NCBI GenBank assembly: GCA_021325335.1
Contig: JAJPHJ010000010.1
Coordinates: forward strand, 1 to 59,915
Source: Pseudomonadota bacterium
Lineage (GTDB): Bacteria > Vulcanimicrobiota > Vulcanimicrobiia > Eremiobacterales > Eremiobacteraceae
DNA length: 59,915 nt
Direction of reading: 5' to 3'
The position numbers and the translations under genes were made by a program. The stretch's first letter is position 1. Each line of letters starts with the position of its first letter. Shown here in pieces: positions 43,493 through 50,651 of this stretch. Under the pieces are notes generated by a model, which saw only the letters and a list, made by a program, of their open reading frames with translations, had not been told where the DNA came from and made no database searches.

Positions 43493-45197
43493 TCTGGCCG
43501 GCCTCGACGTGCACGGCTTGCACCATCCCCGAGCGCTGGGCGATCACCTCGTTCATCATCTTCATCGCTTCGACGACCGCCACGACCTGACCGGACGTGA
43601 TGCGATCGCCGGCTTTCACGCGGATCTCGGCGACGATGCCGTGCATCGGTGCGGCTACCGTGGCGCTGCCGTGCGCTGCTCCTCGCGCGCGCCGATATTT
43701 GCGCGTTTGGGTCGCGACGTCCGTGGCCGCCTCCAGACCGAACACGCGCACGCGGAACTGTTTTTCGTTCACCTCGACGGTCAACTCGGCAGACCTGCCG
43801 TCGGCACTGCCTTCGCGCGCGGGCTGGGATGACGGGTATGCGGCGGCAAGCGCGCCGGCATTTTCGGTGACGAAAGCCTCGACGGTTGCGGTCGAGTAGT
43901 CGCCACGGATGAAGGCAGCATCTCCGAGGAGCATTCGATAGAACGGGATCGTGGTCTGGATTCCCTCGACCTCGTACTCGCGCAGCGCTCGCATCATCCT
44001 GGCTCGCGCCTCCTCGCGATCCGCGCCCCATGCGACGAGCTTGGCGACGAGCGAATCGTAGTCGCTGCCGATTGTCCAGCCCGCAAAGGCGGCGCCGTCG
44101 ATACGGATGCCCGGTCCTCCAGGTTCCACATATCGTGTGATGCGACCGGGGCTCGGCGCGAACGACGCGACGGGCGACTCCGCGTTGATGCGGCATTCGA
44201 TGGCATGCCCCCGCGAAACGAGGTCCTGTTGCGGAAACCAGAGCGGTTCGCCGGCCGCGATCCGGATCTGCGCCTTCACGAGGTCGAAGCCGTACGTCGC
44301 CTCAGTGATCGTGTGCTCGACCTGGATGCGCGCGTTCATCTCCAAGAAATAGAAGTCGGCGCCTTGGACGAGGCATTCGATCGTGCCGGCGCTATCGTAG
44401 CCGATCGCGCGGACGAGCGCGAGCGCGGCCTCATGCATGCGTCTGCGCAGCGCATCCGGGATCGAAGCGGGCGTCTCTTCCACGAGCTTTTGGTGGCGCC
44501 GCTGCATCGAGCAGTCGCGCTCGCCGAGATGCACGGCGCCGCCGTGGTGGTCGCCGAGCACTTGGATTTCGACATGCTTTGGGTTTGGCAGGTAACGCTC
44601 GACGTAGACCGTGCCGTCGGCGAAATAGGCGGATGCTTCTTTAGATGCTAGCGACAGAGCGGCCTCGACCTCGGCGGGGGACGAGGCCACTTTCAAACCT
44701 TTGCCACCCCCGCCAGCCGAAGCCTTGATGGCGATCGGATAGCCAAGCGTTGCAGCCGCATCGAGGGCCGCTTGCGCAGATATGGCCGCACTTGCGGTTC
44801 CGGGTACGACCGGCACCCCGGCCTGTACGGCAACCTTGCGCGCCGAGAGCTTGTCACCCATGCGTTCCATGGGTACGGGCGAGGGTCCGATGAAGGTGAG
44901 GCCGGCGTCTACGACCGCCCGCGCGAACGTAGCATTTTCCGCCAAGAAGCCGTAGCCGGGGTGCACCGCGTCGCATTTGCTGCGCCGCGCCGCTTCCAAG
45001 ACGCGCTCGATGTTGAGGTACGATTGCGTGGGTGACGTTGGACCGAGGTGGATCGCCTCGTCCGCCGAGCGCACGTGCAGCGCATCGCGATCGGCATCGG
45101 AGTAGACGGCGACGACGCCGACGCCAAGCTCCCGGCACGCACGGATGATCCGAAGCGCGATCTCCCCGCGATTCGCGACGAGCACGCGCTTAAACAC
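43449..45197 (-). CDS. Acyl-CoA (propionyl/acetyl-CoA) carboxylase, biotin carboxylase plus biotin carrier subunit
   Basis: 582 residues, GTG start. Residues 1-445 form biotin carboxylase: VLVANRGEIALRIIRAC, the ATP loop IKASAGGGGKGLKV, EMNARIQVEHTITE and the catalytic Arg region. The C-terminal ~75 residues form the biotin carrier domain with the modified Lys in VVEAMKMMNEV. The fused BC-BCCP layout is that of actinobacterial-type acyl-CoA carboxylases. It lies in one coupled operon with the carboxyltransferase and a 71-residue protein. Propionyl-CoA is the likely substrate, given the nearby epimerase and mutase. Confidence 0.94.
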   Translation of the reverse strand: MFKRVLVANRGEIALRIIRACRELGVGVVAVYSDADRDALHVRSADEAIHLGPTSPTQSYLNIERVLEAARRSKCDAVHPGYGFLAENATFARAVVDAGLTFIGPSPVPMERMGDKLSARKVAVQAGVPVVPGTASAAISAQAALDAAATLGYPIAIKASAGGGGKGLKVASSPAEVEAALSLASKEASAYFADGTVYVERYLPNPKHVEIQVLGDHHGGAVHLGERDCSMQRRHQKLVEETPASIPDALRRRMHEAALALVRAIGYDSAGTIECLVQGADFYFLEMNARIQVEHTITEATYGFDLVKAQIRIAAGEPLWFPQQDLVSRGHAIECRINAESPVASFAPSPGRITRYVEPGGPGIRIDGAAFAGWTIGSDYDSLVAKLVAWGADREEARARMMRALREYEVEGIQTTIPFYRMLLGDAAFIRGDYSTATVEAFVTENAGALAAAYPSSQPAREGSADGRSAELTVEVNEKQFRVRVFGLEAATDVATQTRKYRRARGAAHGSATVAAPMHGIVAEIRVKAGDRITSGQVVAVVEAMKMMNEVIAQRSGMVQAVHVEAGQTIEAGSPLLSLAEE

Positions 45198-45405
45198 CGG
45201 TCTCGAGACCCTCCCGCCGCGCCGTCTCGGCCCAACCGCGGTGCGAATCTATCTGCCCCTCACGCACCTGCTTCCAGTGTAGCGGGCGCGAATTTATTCG
45301 CGCCCCATTTCCACGCACTCGCCGGCTCGCAAGCATCGCGAGCGCCACCTCGATCGCGGCCGCCTCGTCACGTGAAGGTTTCGGCTCGATCCGTTCGACG
45401 ATCAC
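45190..45405 (-). CDS. Small acyl-CoA carboxylase-associated protein, epsilon-like candidate
   Basis: 71 residues, GTG start overlapping the carboxyltransferase stop (GTGA). Its stop overlaps the biotin carboxylase start by 8 bases. This tight coupling argues that it is translated. The N-terminal half ([20 protein letters not shown]) and the Trp/Arg-rich end ([12 protein letters not shown]) recall epsilon or accessory subunits found beside actinobacterial carboxylases, but similarity is weak. About ten residues in the middle (ARINSRPLH) are encoded by a dispersed palindromic repeat. A spurious reading frame is the alternative. Confidence 0.5.
   Translation of the reverse strand: MIVERIEPKPSRDEAAAIEVALAMLASRRVRGNGARINSRPLHWKQVREGQIDSHRGWAETARREGLETGV
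45276..45305. repeat. Dispersed palindromic element inside the small carboxylase-associated gene
   Basis: TGTAGC flank (45278-45283), arm GGGCGCGAA (45284-45292), loop TTTA, arm TTCGCGCCC (45297-45305). In reverse complement it matches the 34298 element (arm, TAAA loop, arm, GCTACA). It is read in frame on the minus strand and avoids its own TAA. Confidence 0.75.
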
Positions 45406-46952
45406 AGCGGGATGTTGCCGTGCTTGCGCGCCGGCCGCGCGACGCGTTTCGTCGCAAGCGTCGCAAGCGCGCCGGCCAAAGCGGGCCTTGTCGTCGCAGG
45501 ATCGATCACCGCGTCGAGATAGCCGCGTTCGGCGGCGACATACGGATTGGCAAAGCGCGCGAGATAGTCGCTGACGAGCTCCTCGGCTCGCTTGGCCGGA
45601 TCTTTCGCTTGTGCGATCTCCTCACGGAAGATGATCTTCACCGCGCCTTGCGGCCCCATCACCGCGAGCTCCGCAGTGGGCCATGCCACGTTGAAGTCGG
45701 CGCGGATGTGCTTGCTGCACATGACGTCGTACGCGCCGCCGTAAGCTTTGCGCGTGATGACGGTGAGTTTTGGAACAGTCGCCTCGGCGAACGCGTAGAG
45801 CAGCTTGGCGCCGTGCTTGATGATCCCGCCATACTCTTGCGCCAGCCCAGGCAAGAAGCCGGGGACGTCGACAAACGTCACGAGCGGGATGTTGAACGCA
45901 TCGCAAAAACGCACAAAACGCGCGCCTTTGATGGACGAATCGATGTCGAGCACCCCAGCCAAGACCTTGGGCTGATTGGCGACCACGCCGATCGGGCGTC
46001 CAGCGATGCGCGCGAAGCCCACCAGCAGCGATCCGCCATAGGACGCCTGCACTTCGAAGAATTCGCCGTCATCCACCACGCGCCGGATCACGTCGTGCAT
46101 GTCGTAGGGCAGATTCGAAGAATTCGGGATGACGCCGAGGAGGGATGGGTCCGTGCGGTTGGGATCGTCCTCGCACGCCGCGACGGGCGGGTCATCCAGG
46201 TTGTTCTGGGGCAGGAACGAGAGCAGCTGGCGGGTCTGTTCGAAGGCATCGTCTTCGTCCGCGGCGAGGAATCCGGCGACGCCGCTCTTCGTGTTGTGCG
46301 TCGTCGCGCCGCCGAGCTGTTCAAACGACACCTCCTCGCCGGTCACCGTCTTGATGATCTCGGGGCCGGTGATGAACATCTGCGAGATCTTGTCCACCAT
46401 GATGATGAAGTCGGTGATCGCGGGGCTGTACACGGCGCCGCCCGCGCATGGCCCTGCGATAATGGATATCTGCGGCACCACGCCCGACGCTTGCACGTTG
46501 CGCCAGAAGATCTCCGCGTAGCCGCCCAGGCTGACGACCCCCTCTTGGATCCGCGCGCCGCCCGAATCGTTGATGCCGATGATGGGACAACCGATCTTCA
46601 GCGCCAGATCCATGACCTTGCAGATCTTTTCGGCGAACACTTCACCGAGCGACCCGCCCAGCACGGTGAAGTCTTGGGAGAAGATGCATACGCGCCGCCC
46701 GTCGATCGTGCCGTGACCGGTGACGACGCCGTCGCCCGCAAAGCGCTTGTCCGCAAGCCCGAACGCATCGCTGCGATGCACCGCGAACGCATCGAGTTCC
46801 ACAAACGAATCGGGATCGAGCAACTTCGCGACGCGCTCGCGCGCGGTGAGTTTACCTCGCTCGTGCTGGCGCGCGACAGCCGCCTCACCGGCCGGCAGCG
46901 CAGCGGCTGCAAGCTTTTGCTGCAGCAGCTCCATCTCGGGCTCGTGGCTCAT
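45402..46952 (-). CDS. pccB: Acyl-CoA (propionyl-CoA) carboxylase, carboxyltransferase subunit
   Basis: 516 residues with two crotonase-fold halves. Marks: [21 protein letters not shown], the oxyanion-hole Gly pairs in [12 protein letters not shown] and [57 protein letters not shown] and [11 protein letters not shown]. It transfers the carboxyl from biotin to an acyl-CoA. The closest well-known relatives are PccB-type subunits, and the local methylmalonyl genes support propionyl-CoA. Acetyl-CoA as an alternative or additional substrate cannot be excluded. It heads the operon. Confidence 0.93.
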   Translation of the reverse strand: MSHEPEMELLQQKLAAAALPAGEAAVARQHERGKLTARERVAKLLDPDSFVELDAFAVHRSDAFGLADKRFAGDGVVTGHGTIDGRRVCIFSQDFTVLGGSLGEVFAEKICKVMDLALKIGCPIIGINDSGGARIQEGVVSLGGYAEIFWRNVQASGVVPQISIIAGPCAGGAVYSPAITDFIIMVDKISQMFITGPEIIKTVTGEEVSFEQLGGATTHNTKSGVAGFLAADEDDAFEQTRQLLSFLPQNNLDDPPVAACEDDPNRTDPSLLGVIPNSSNLPYDMHDVIRRVVDDGEFFEVQASYGGSLLVGFARIAGRPIGVVANQPKVLAGVLDIDSSIKGARFVRFCDAFNIPLVTFVDVPGFLPGLAQEYGGIIKHGAKLLYAFAEATVPKLTVITRKAYGGAYDVMCSKHIRADFNVAWPTAELAVMGPQGAVKIIFREEIAQAKDPAKRAEELVSDYLARFANPYVAAERGYLDAVIDPATTRPALAGALATLATKRVARPARKHGNIPL

Positions 46953-47032
46953 CGTGGCTCGTTTCAGCAGCCCGCGGCCCTCCCCTTCGCTCTGTCAGGG
47001 GCCATCTCTCGGCACGCAGCGAATGCGGGTTC

Positions 47033-47392
47033 ATGATGAAGGTGCTCCTATTGCAGTTCAAAACCGACCCGGCATGCGCCGAGCGCCGCCAAGCTCTTCA
47101 AGAGACGGGCGCGACGGTGGTTGAAGCGGAACCTCGCTGGCCGGTGTTCTTCGATGCGGTGGACGCGAATCGCCCGGATGTCGTCGTCATCGCGGCGAGC
47201 GTCATCCCCTCGCATGCATTCGAAGCGGCGCGCTACCTCGGTGAAGGTTTCAACACGCGCGACTTACCCGTGTTCCTCGTCGACGTCAACCCAAAAGATC
47301 TTCTCAAAGCACAAAGCTCCGCTCCGCGCGCGGTGATCCTCGCCACGACGGACCTGCGCCAAGAACTCGGGAAGTTGTCGGCGGTGACGTAG
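47033..47392 (+). CDS. Receiver-like small protein lacking the phosphoacceptor Asp, unknown function
   Basis: 119 residues (ATGATG start). The alternating beta/alpha pattern (KVLLLQFKT, TVVEAE, PDVVVIAASVIPSHAFEAARYL, LPVFLVDVNP, RAVILAT) is that of a CheY-like or similar Rossmannoid fold. The position of the phosphorylated Asp is Ala (VVIAAS), so phosphorylation is unlikely. It lacks DxHxxG and so is not the missing B12-binding mutase subunit. It is divergent from pccB and converges on the S41 protease gene across a palindromic repeat. Confidence 0.55.
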   Translation: MMKVLLLQFKTDPACAERRQALQETGATVVEAEPRWPVFFDAVDANRPDVVVIAASVIPSHAFEAARYLGEGFNTRDLPVFLVDVNPKDLLKAQSSAPRAVILATTDLRQELGKLSAVT

Positions 47393-47400
47393 TCGGGCTA

Positions 47401-47427
47401 GGGGCGACTTGCCAGTCGCCCCCTACA
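47401..47427. repeat. Dispersed palindromic element GGGGCGACT/AGTCGCCCC with CTACA flank
   Basis: Exact arms 47401-47409 and 47414-47422 around TGCC, followed by CCTACA. The CTA at 47423-47425 is the TAG stop codon of the minus-strand S41 protease gene. It lies between two convergent genes and may also terminate transcription. Confidence 0.8.
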
Positions 47428-48649
47428 GGCGCTTGAGATAGGTGAGGGCGGCGCGCAATTGCGGGTCGCGGCCGCGGGCGATGTCTGCGGGCGTCCGCGC
47501 GACGGTGATGTCGGGGGTGACCCCGCGTCCTTCGAGCGCAATGCCGCGCACGTCGCGCATGTCGAGCGTGGCGACGCGCAACAATCCACCGTCCGCGAGC
47601 CGTTCTTCCACCTCGACGCCGAGCACGTGCCGCGCCGTCGGCTCGCCGATGATGACCCCTCGATGATACGCTTGGAGCGCCGAGGCGAGAGCCTCCGCGC
47701 CGCTTTCGCTGGTCCCATCGACGAGAACGGCGAGCGTGCCATCGTAGCGGATCCCTGCATCAGCGGTCGCCGCGAAGCGCCGCCGGAAAAGCGAATAGCG
47801 CCCGGTGCCCGTCGCCACCAGCGCTCCCTCGGGCAAGAAGATGCCTGCCGTGGCGTCCACCGCGTCGATAAGTCCACCGGGATTTCCGCGCAGGTCGAGG
47901 ATCATGGCCGGGTGTCGTCCGATGTCCGAGACGGCCCAGCCCAGTTCTTCTTCGATGTTGTTCGGAAACGACGCCATCCGCAAGTAGCCCACGTCCGAAC
48001 CGATCGTGCCCCAATCAAGATCGGCGGGGATGACCGCGTCGTAGGATCTGCCCGGCACGATCGGCCGCAGCACCGTGCTCCACGAGCGCCCCGTCACCGG
48101 ATCGCGAATGGCGAGCGGTCCCCACGGCGCATGAGATCCAGCAACCGGTGCGCCTTCGGCGATGATGTAGCCAGGCCGCAGTCCCGCTGAGGCCGCGGGC
48201 GATCGCGGTGCCACTCGTGCGACGACTCGGTCACGCCCGATCGTCACGAAGACCGCGCCGGTCGTGCCGGCATCTGCAGCCTCCACGCCGTTGACTTCAT
48301 CCGGAGAGAAAACCGCGGTGTGGGAATCGCCTAAGCGAGCGACCATGGCCTGTAAGAGCTGATAGCGGCGATCCACCGTCGGAGCGCTTTCGACGAGCGG
48401 CCGATAGTGCGCGACGAGTCCGTCCCAATCGACGCCGTGGTAGGAGCGGTCGTAGTAGCGCACGGACACCGTCGTCGCCACCTGATCGAGCACGCGGTCG
48501 GCGATGGGCTCCGTCACCAGGCGATGCCGGATGAACAACACGACGCACGCAAGCCCAGCGATCGCTGCGAGGAATGCAAGGTTTCGTCGAATGAGCTTGC
48601 GCCGCCGGATGGGCCAATAGGGGACGGCCGCCGCCTCGAAGTCCATCAT
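47423..48649 (-). CDS. S41-family (C-terminal processing) peptidase homolog, membrane-anchored
   Basis: 408 residues from ATG 48649 (ATGA overlap with the upstream stop). One TM anchor (NLAFLAAIAGLACVVLFI, ~20-40) puts the rest in the periplasm. A helical region (~45-120), a PDZ-like domain (RVAPRSPAASAGLRPGYIIAEG) and the S41 core with LDLRGNPGGLIDAVDATAGIFL follow. The nucleophile region reads DGTSESGAEALASAL. The usual GEKTxGKG lysine loop reads GEPTARHVLGV, so the catalytic Lys of CtpA-type enzymes is not where expected. It may use another residue or be inactive. Confidence 0.82.
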   Translation of the reverse strand: MMDFEAAAVPYWPIRRRKLIRRNLAFLAAIAGLACVVLFIRHRLVTEPIADRVLDQVATTVSVRYYDRSYHGVDWDGLVAHYRPLVESAPTVDRRYQLLQAMVARLGDSHTAVFSPDEVNGVEAADAGTTGAVFVTIGRDRVVARVAPRSPAASAGLRPGYIIAEGAPVAGSHAPWGPLAIRDPVTGRSWSTVLRPIVPGRSYDAVIPADLDWGTIGSDVGYLRMASFPNNIEEELGWAVSDIGRHPAMILDLRGNPGGLIDAVDATAGIFLPEGALVATGTGRYSLFRRRFAATADAGIRYDGTLAVLVDGTSESGAEALASALQAYHRGVIIGEPTARHVLGVEVEERLADGGLLRVATLDMRDVRGIALEGRGVTPDITVARTPADIARGRDPQLRAALTYLKRL

Positions 48650-50196
48650 GGCCGGTGTGCCACGAGGTCGCCGGCGAGCCATTGCCCGAGCGTGGTGTGG
48701 CGGACCTCTTTCTCGCCGCCCAATTCACGGCGCAGTTCCTCGAGCGTGCAGGCGGATTCCGCTACCGCGTCGTGCTTGTGGATGCTCTCAAAATTGATCT
48801 GCCGGGCGAAGATAAACGTCGTGGCGGGAAAATCTTGCAGCACGTCGCCGCAGTAGCGCAGCATCTCGCGCACCACGTCCTCGACGAATCGCGGCGACTG
48901 ATGTGCCTTGTTCACGACGAACAACTCATCGGGGCGTTTGAGCAGATCGTACGTCTCAGACGACATGGACTGTTCGACGATCTCCACGAGCTGTTCGAGC
49001 GCGACGGGCCGGTCCGAGCCCACGAGCAGCGTCCCGACGCCCCGCTGATTGTGGGTCGCGATGGGCATCGCGTTCAAGATCTTCACTACCTGCTCTTCGC
49101 CAAAACCTTCGCCGAGGAGGCGCTCGCGAGACTGTTCGGCAACCATCGCCTGCGCGCAAGGGCACGCGGTCATGCCTTCGACCTCAACGCCGGCCAGACG
49201 ACGCGCAAAATCGGAGGCGACCACAGCCCGGGCGATCCCGGTATAGAACTCTCGCGTCGGCAACGCGCTCGCCGGAGTGGCTCGGGCGAGCGACAGTGGG
49301 GCGCGCAGGGCGACCTCCGCGCGCTCCGCGTGCTGGCTTTCGACAACGCGCTGCGCTACCGAGTGCGTCAAGTCCGCAAGGTTCGCACCGTCCCAGTGCA
49401 GCTCGGCCAGCGCGTCCTCGAGGTCTTGCGAGAAGCGCGACATGTGGACGCCGCTGTGTTCGGCATCGAGATCGGCATAGATGTCGACTGTGGCGATGAT
49501 CTGCTGCCCCAACTGGGATGCGTTCTCCAGGTGGATCAAGGTCCGGACGCCGGTGACGCCGACGCGGTTGAGAGCGAGGGGAACAAGCGGTCGCGACTCT
49601 TGCACGTCGCGCTGAACCCGGGTCAAAAGACCGCCCTCGTATACGGAAACCCCCGACCGGTCTATGGCTTTCGCCAACTCACCGATCGTCTTTCCGGATC
49701 GCGGATCGACGAGCTCGGGAGCGATCTCCGCGAGCGGCACGAGGACAAACGCCCGAGACGGAAGTCCGGGGTGCGGAATCGTGCAGATTTCTTCGTCTGA
49801 GATGACCGCGTCGTAGAGCAACAGATCCAGATCGATGGCTCGTGGACCCAAAGGGACCGTGTTGCGGCGCCCGACCTGCCGCTCGATCCGGGCCATCGCG
49901 TCGCGCAGAGCTTGCGGGTCGAGCGTCGTCCATCCGGTGCACGCGAGATTCAGGAAGTCGGGTTGATCCGTGAAGCCCACGGGCTTGGTTTCATATGCGC
50001 GCGAGATCCGGTCGATGCGGACGTAGCTGCGCAAGCGCGCGATCGCGGCAATGACGTTGCCGGAACGGTCGCCGATGTTAGAGCCGAGCGCGATCGCGAC
50101 GCGATGCTCGCTCGCGTGCTGAGAATTGAACGATGCCATGACCGCGCTTGATTGCTTCGTGTCGAGCAGTTTCGATTCCGTCATGCTCCTTGACAT
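48646..50196 (-). CDS. FolK-FolE2 fusion: HPPK plus GTP cyclohydrolase IB
   Basis: 516 residues at most; ATG at 50184 and 50139 are alternative starts, none with an ideal ribosome-binding site. Residues ~30-190 are HPPK (FolK): VAIALGSNIGDRSGN, ETKPVGFTDQPDFLN, GPRAIDLDLLLYD and IPHPGLPSRAFVLVPLAEIAP. Residues ~210-516 are GTP cyclohydrolase IB (FolE2): VTGVRTLIHLE, YADLDAEHSGVHMSRF, the catalytic Cys in EGMTACPCAQAMV and THNQRGVGTLLV. One chain therefore joins the first committed step of folate synthesis with the pyrophosphokinase step. Both catalytic sets look intact. It is coupled to the S41 gene by ATGA. A structured leader lies upstream. Confidence 0.93.
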   Translation of the reverse strand: MSRSMTESKLLDTKQSSAVMASFNSQHASEHRVAIALGSNIGDRSGNVIAAIARLRSYVRIDRISRAYETKPVGFTDQPDFLNLACTGWTTLDPQALRDAMARIERQVGRRNTVPLGPRAIDLDLLLYDAVISDEEICTIPHPGLPSRAFVLVPLAEIAPELVDPRSGKTIGELAKAIDRSGVSVYEGGLLTRVQRDVQESRPLVPLALNRVGVTGVRTLIHLENASQLGQQIIATVDIYADLDAEHSGVHMSRFSQDLEDALAELHWDGANLADLTHSVAQRVVESQHAERAEVALRAPLSLARATPASALPTREFYTGIARAVVASDFARRLAGVEVEGMTACPCAQAMVAEQSRERLLGEGFGEEQVVKILNAMPIATHNQRGVGTLLVGSDRPVALEQLVEIVEQSMSSETYDLLKRPDELFVVNKAHQSPRFVEDVVREMLRYCGDVLQDFPATTFIFARQINFESIHKHDAVAESACTLEELRRELGGEKEVRHTTLGQWLAGDLVAHRP

Positions 50197-50221
50197 TGGG
50201 CGCGCGCGAAAGTATTATCGC

Positions 50222-50438
50222 GGTAGGCCTCAAGCGGCCACGCTCCAAGGCGTACTGATCGGCGAGCGGGTCTAAGCGACGAACCCGCATCCGGATTGTG
50301 CAATCCGGGCGTAGCGATTGGCATACAATCGACCGAAAGCCGATGCGACATCCTGAGGTTTCTCGGGCACCAGTACAGCACGGACCGTGTTCCTTGAGGC
50401 TTTCCGTTTGCCGATAATCCAAGCATGAACCGTTCATG
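50222..50438 (-). ncRNA. Candidate structured RNA or 5' leader upstream of folK-folE2 (strand uncertain)
   Basis: The 455-base gap between folK-folE2 and clpC has no credible protein gene. It holds consecutive exact hairpins: GGCC/GGCC (50226-50239), GCGGGT/ACCCGC (50266-50288), CCGGATT/AATCCGG (50291-50308), CGATTG/CAATCG (50315-50331), and GAAAGCC/GGCTTTC (50335-50341 with 50398-50404). That last helix encloses CCTGAG/CTCGGG and CACGG/CCGTG. CATGAAC/GTTCATG (50424-50438) follows. On the minus strand it ends ~25 bases before the folK-folE2 start, where a riboswitch or leader would sit. I match it to no known class. A clpC leader on the plus strand is the alternative. Confidence 0.4.
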
Positions 50439-50457
50439 GCGTCCGCAACGTTATTAA

Positions 50458-50512
50458 TGTAGCGGGCGACTGTCAAGTCGCCCATATGTAGCGGGCGACT
50501 GGAAAGTCGCCT
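50458..50512. repeat. Two tandem dispersed palindromic elements (plus a decayed third)
   Basis: Unit 1: TGTAGC, GGGCGACT (50464-50471), loop GTCA, AGTCGCCC (50476-50483). Unit 2: TGTAGC, GGGCGACT (50493-50500), loop GGAA, AGTCGCC plus T (50505-50512). A degenerate GACT/AGTC copy follows at 50516-50527. They lie between the structured region and the clpC ribosome-binding site. Confidence 0.85.
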
Positions 50513-50651
50513 ATAGACTGGCAAGTCACCCAAACGGGTAACAAATGCGCGAGAAGGTACGCCGTCGAACATAAGAACGAGAACGAAGCCGCCCGCAAGG
50601 CGGAAATCCGGGTGCGATATCCCTGAAGCGCCCAAGGAGTCAAAAATCTAA

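Noticed and set aside
45048-47036. Plus-strand 662-codon frame over the carboxyltransferase region
   Set aside because: Antisense to pccB and the biotin carboxylase start, both unmistakable; composition typical of a shadow frame.
47033-47392. The 119-residue protein as the missing B12-binding mutase subunit
   Set aside because: It lacks the DxHxxG cobalamin-ligand motif and the downstream SxL and GG motifs of that domain.
48655-49800. Plus-strand 381-codon frame over folK-folE2
   Set aside because: Antisense shadow of a two-domain enzyme with intact signatures.
50078-50635. Minus-strand 185-codon frame through the folK-folE2/clpC gap
   Set aside because: It runs through palindromic repeats and hairpins, overlaps the folK-folE2 coding start, and shows no protein-like pattern.
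50439-50651. CIRCE or CtsR operator upstream of clpC
   Set aside because: No TTAGCACTC/GAGTGCTAA or GGTCAAA tandem motif was seen; only dispersed palindromes and a CCGCC/GGCGG hairpin at 50589-50603.
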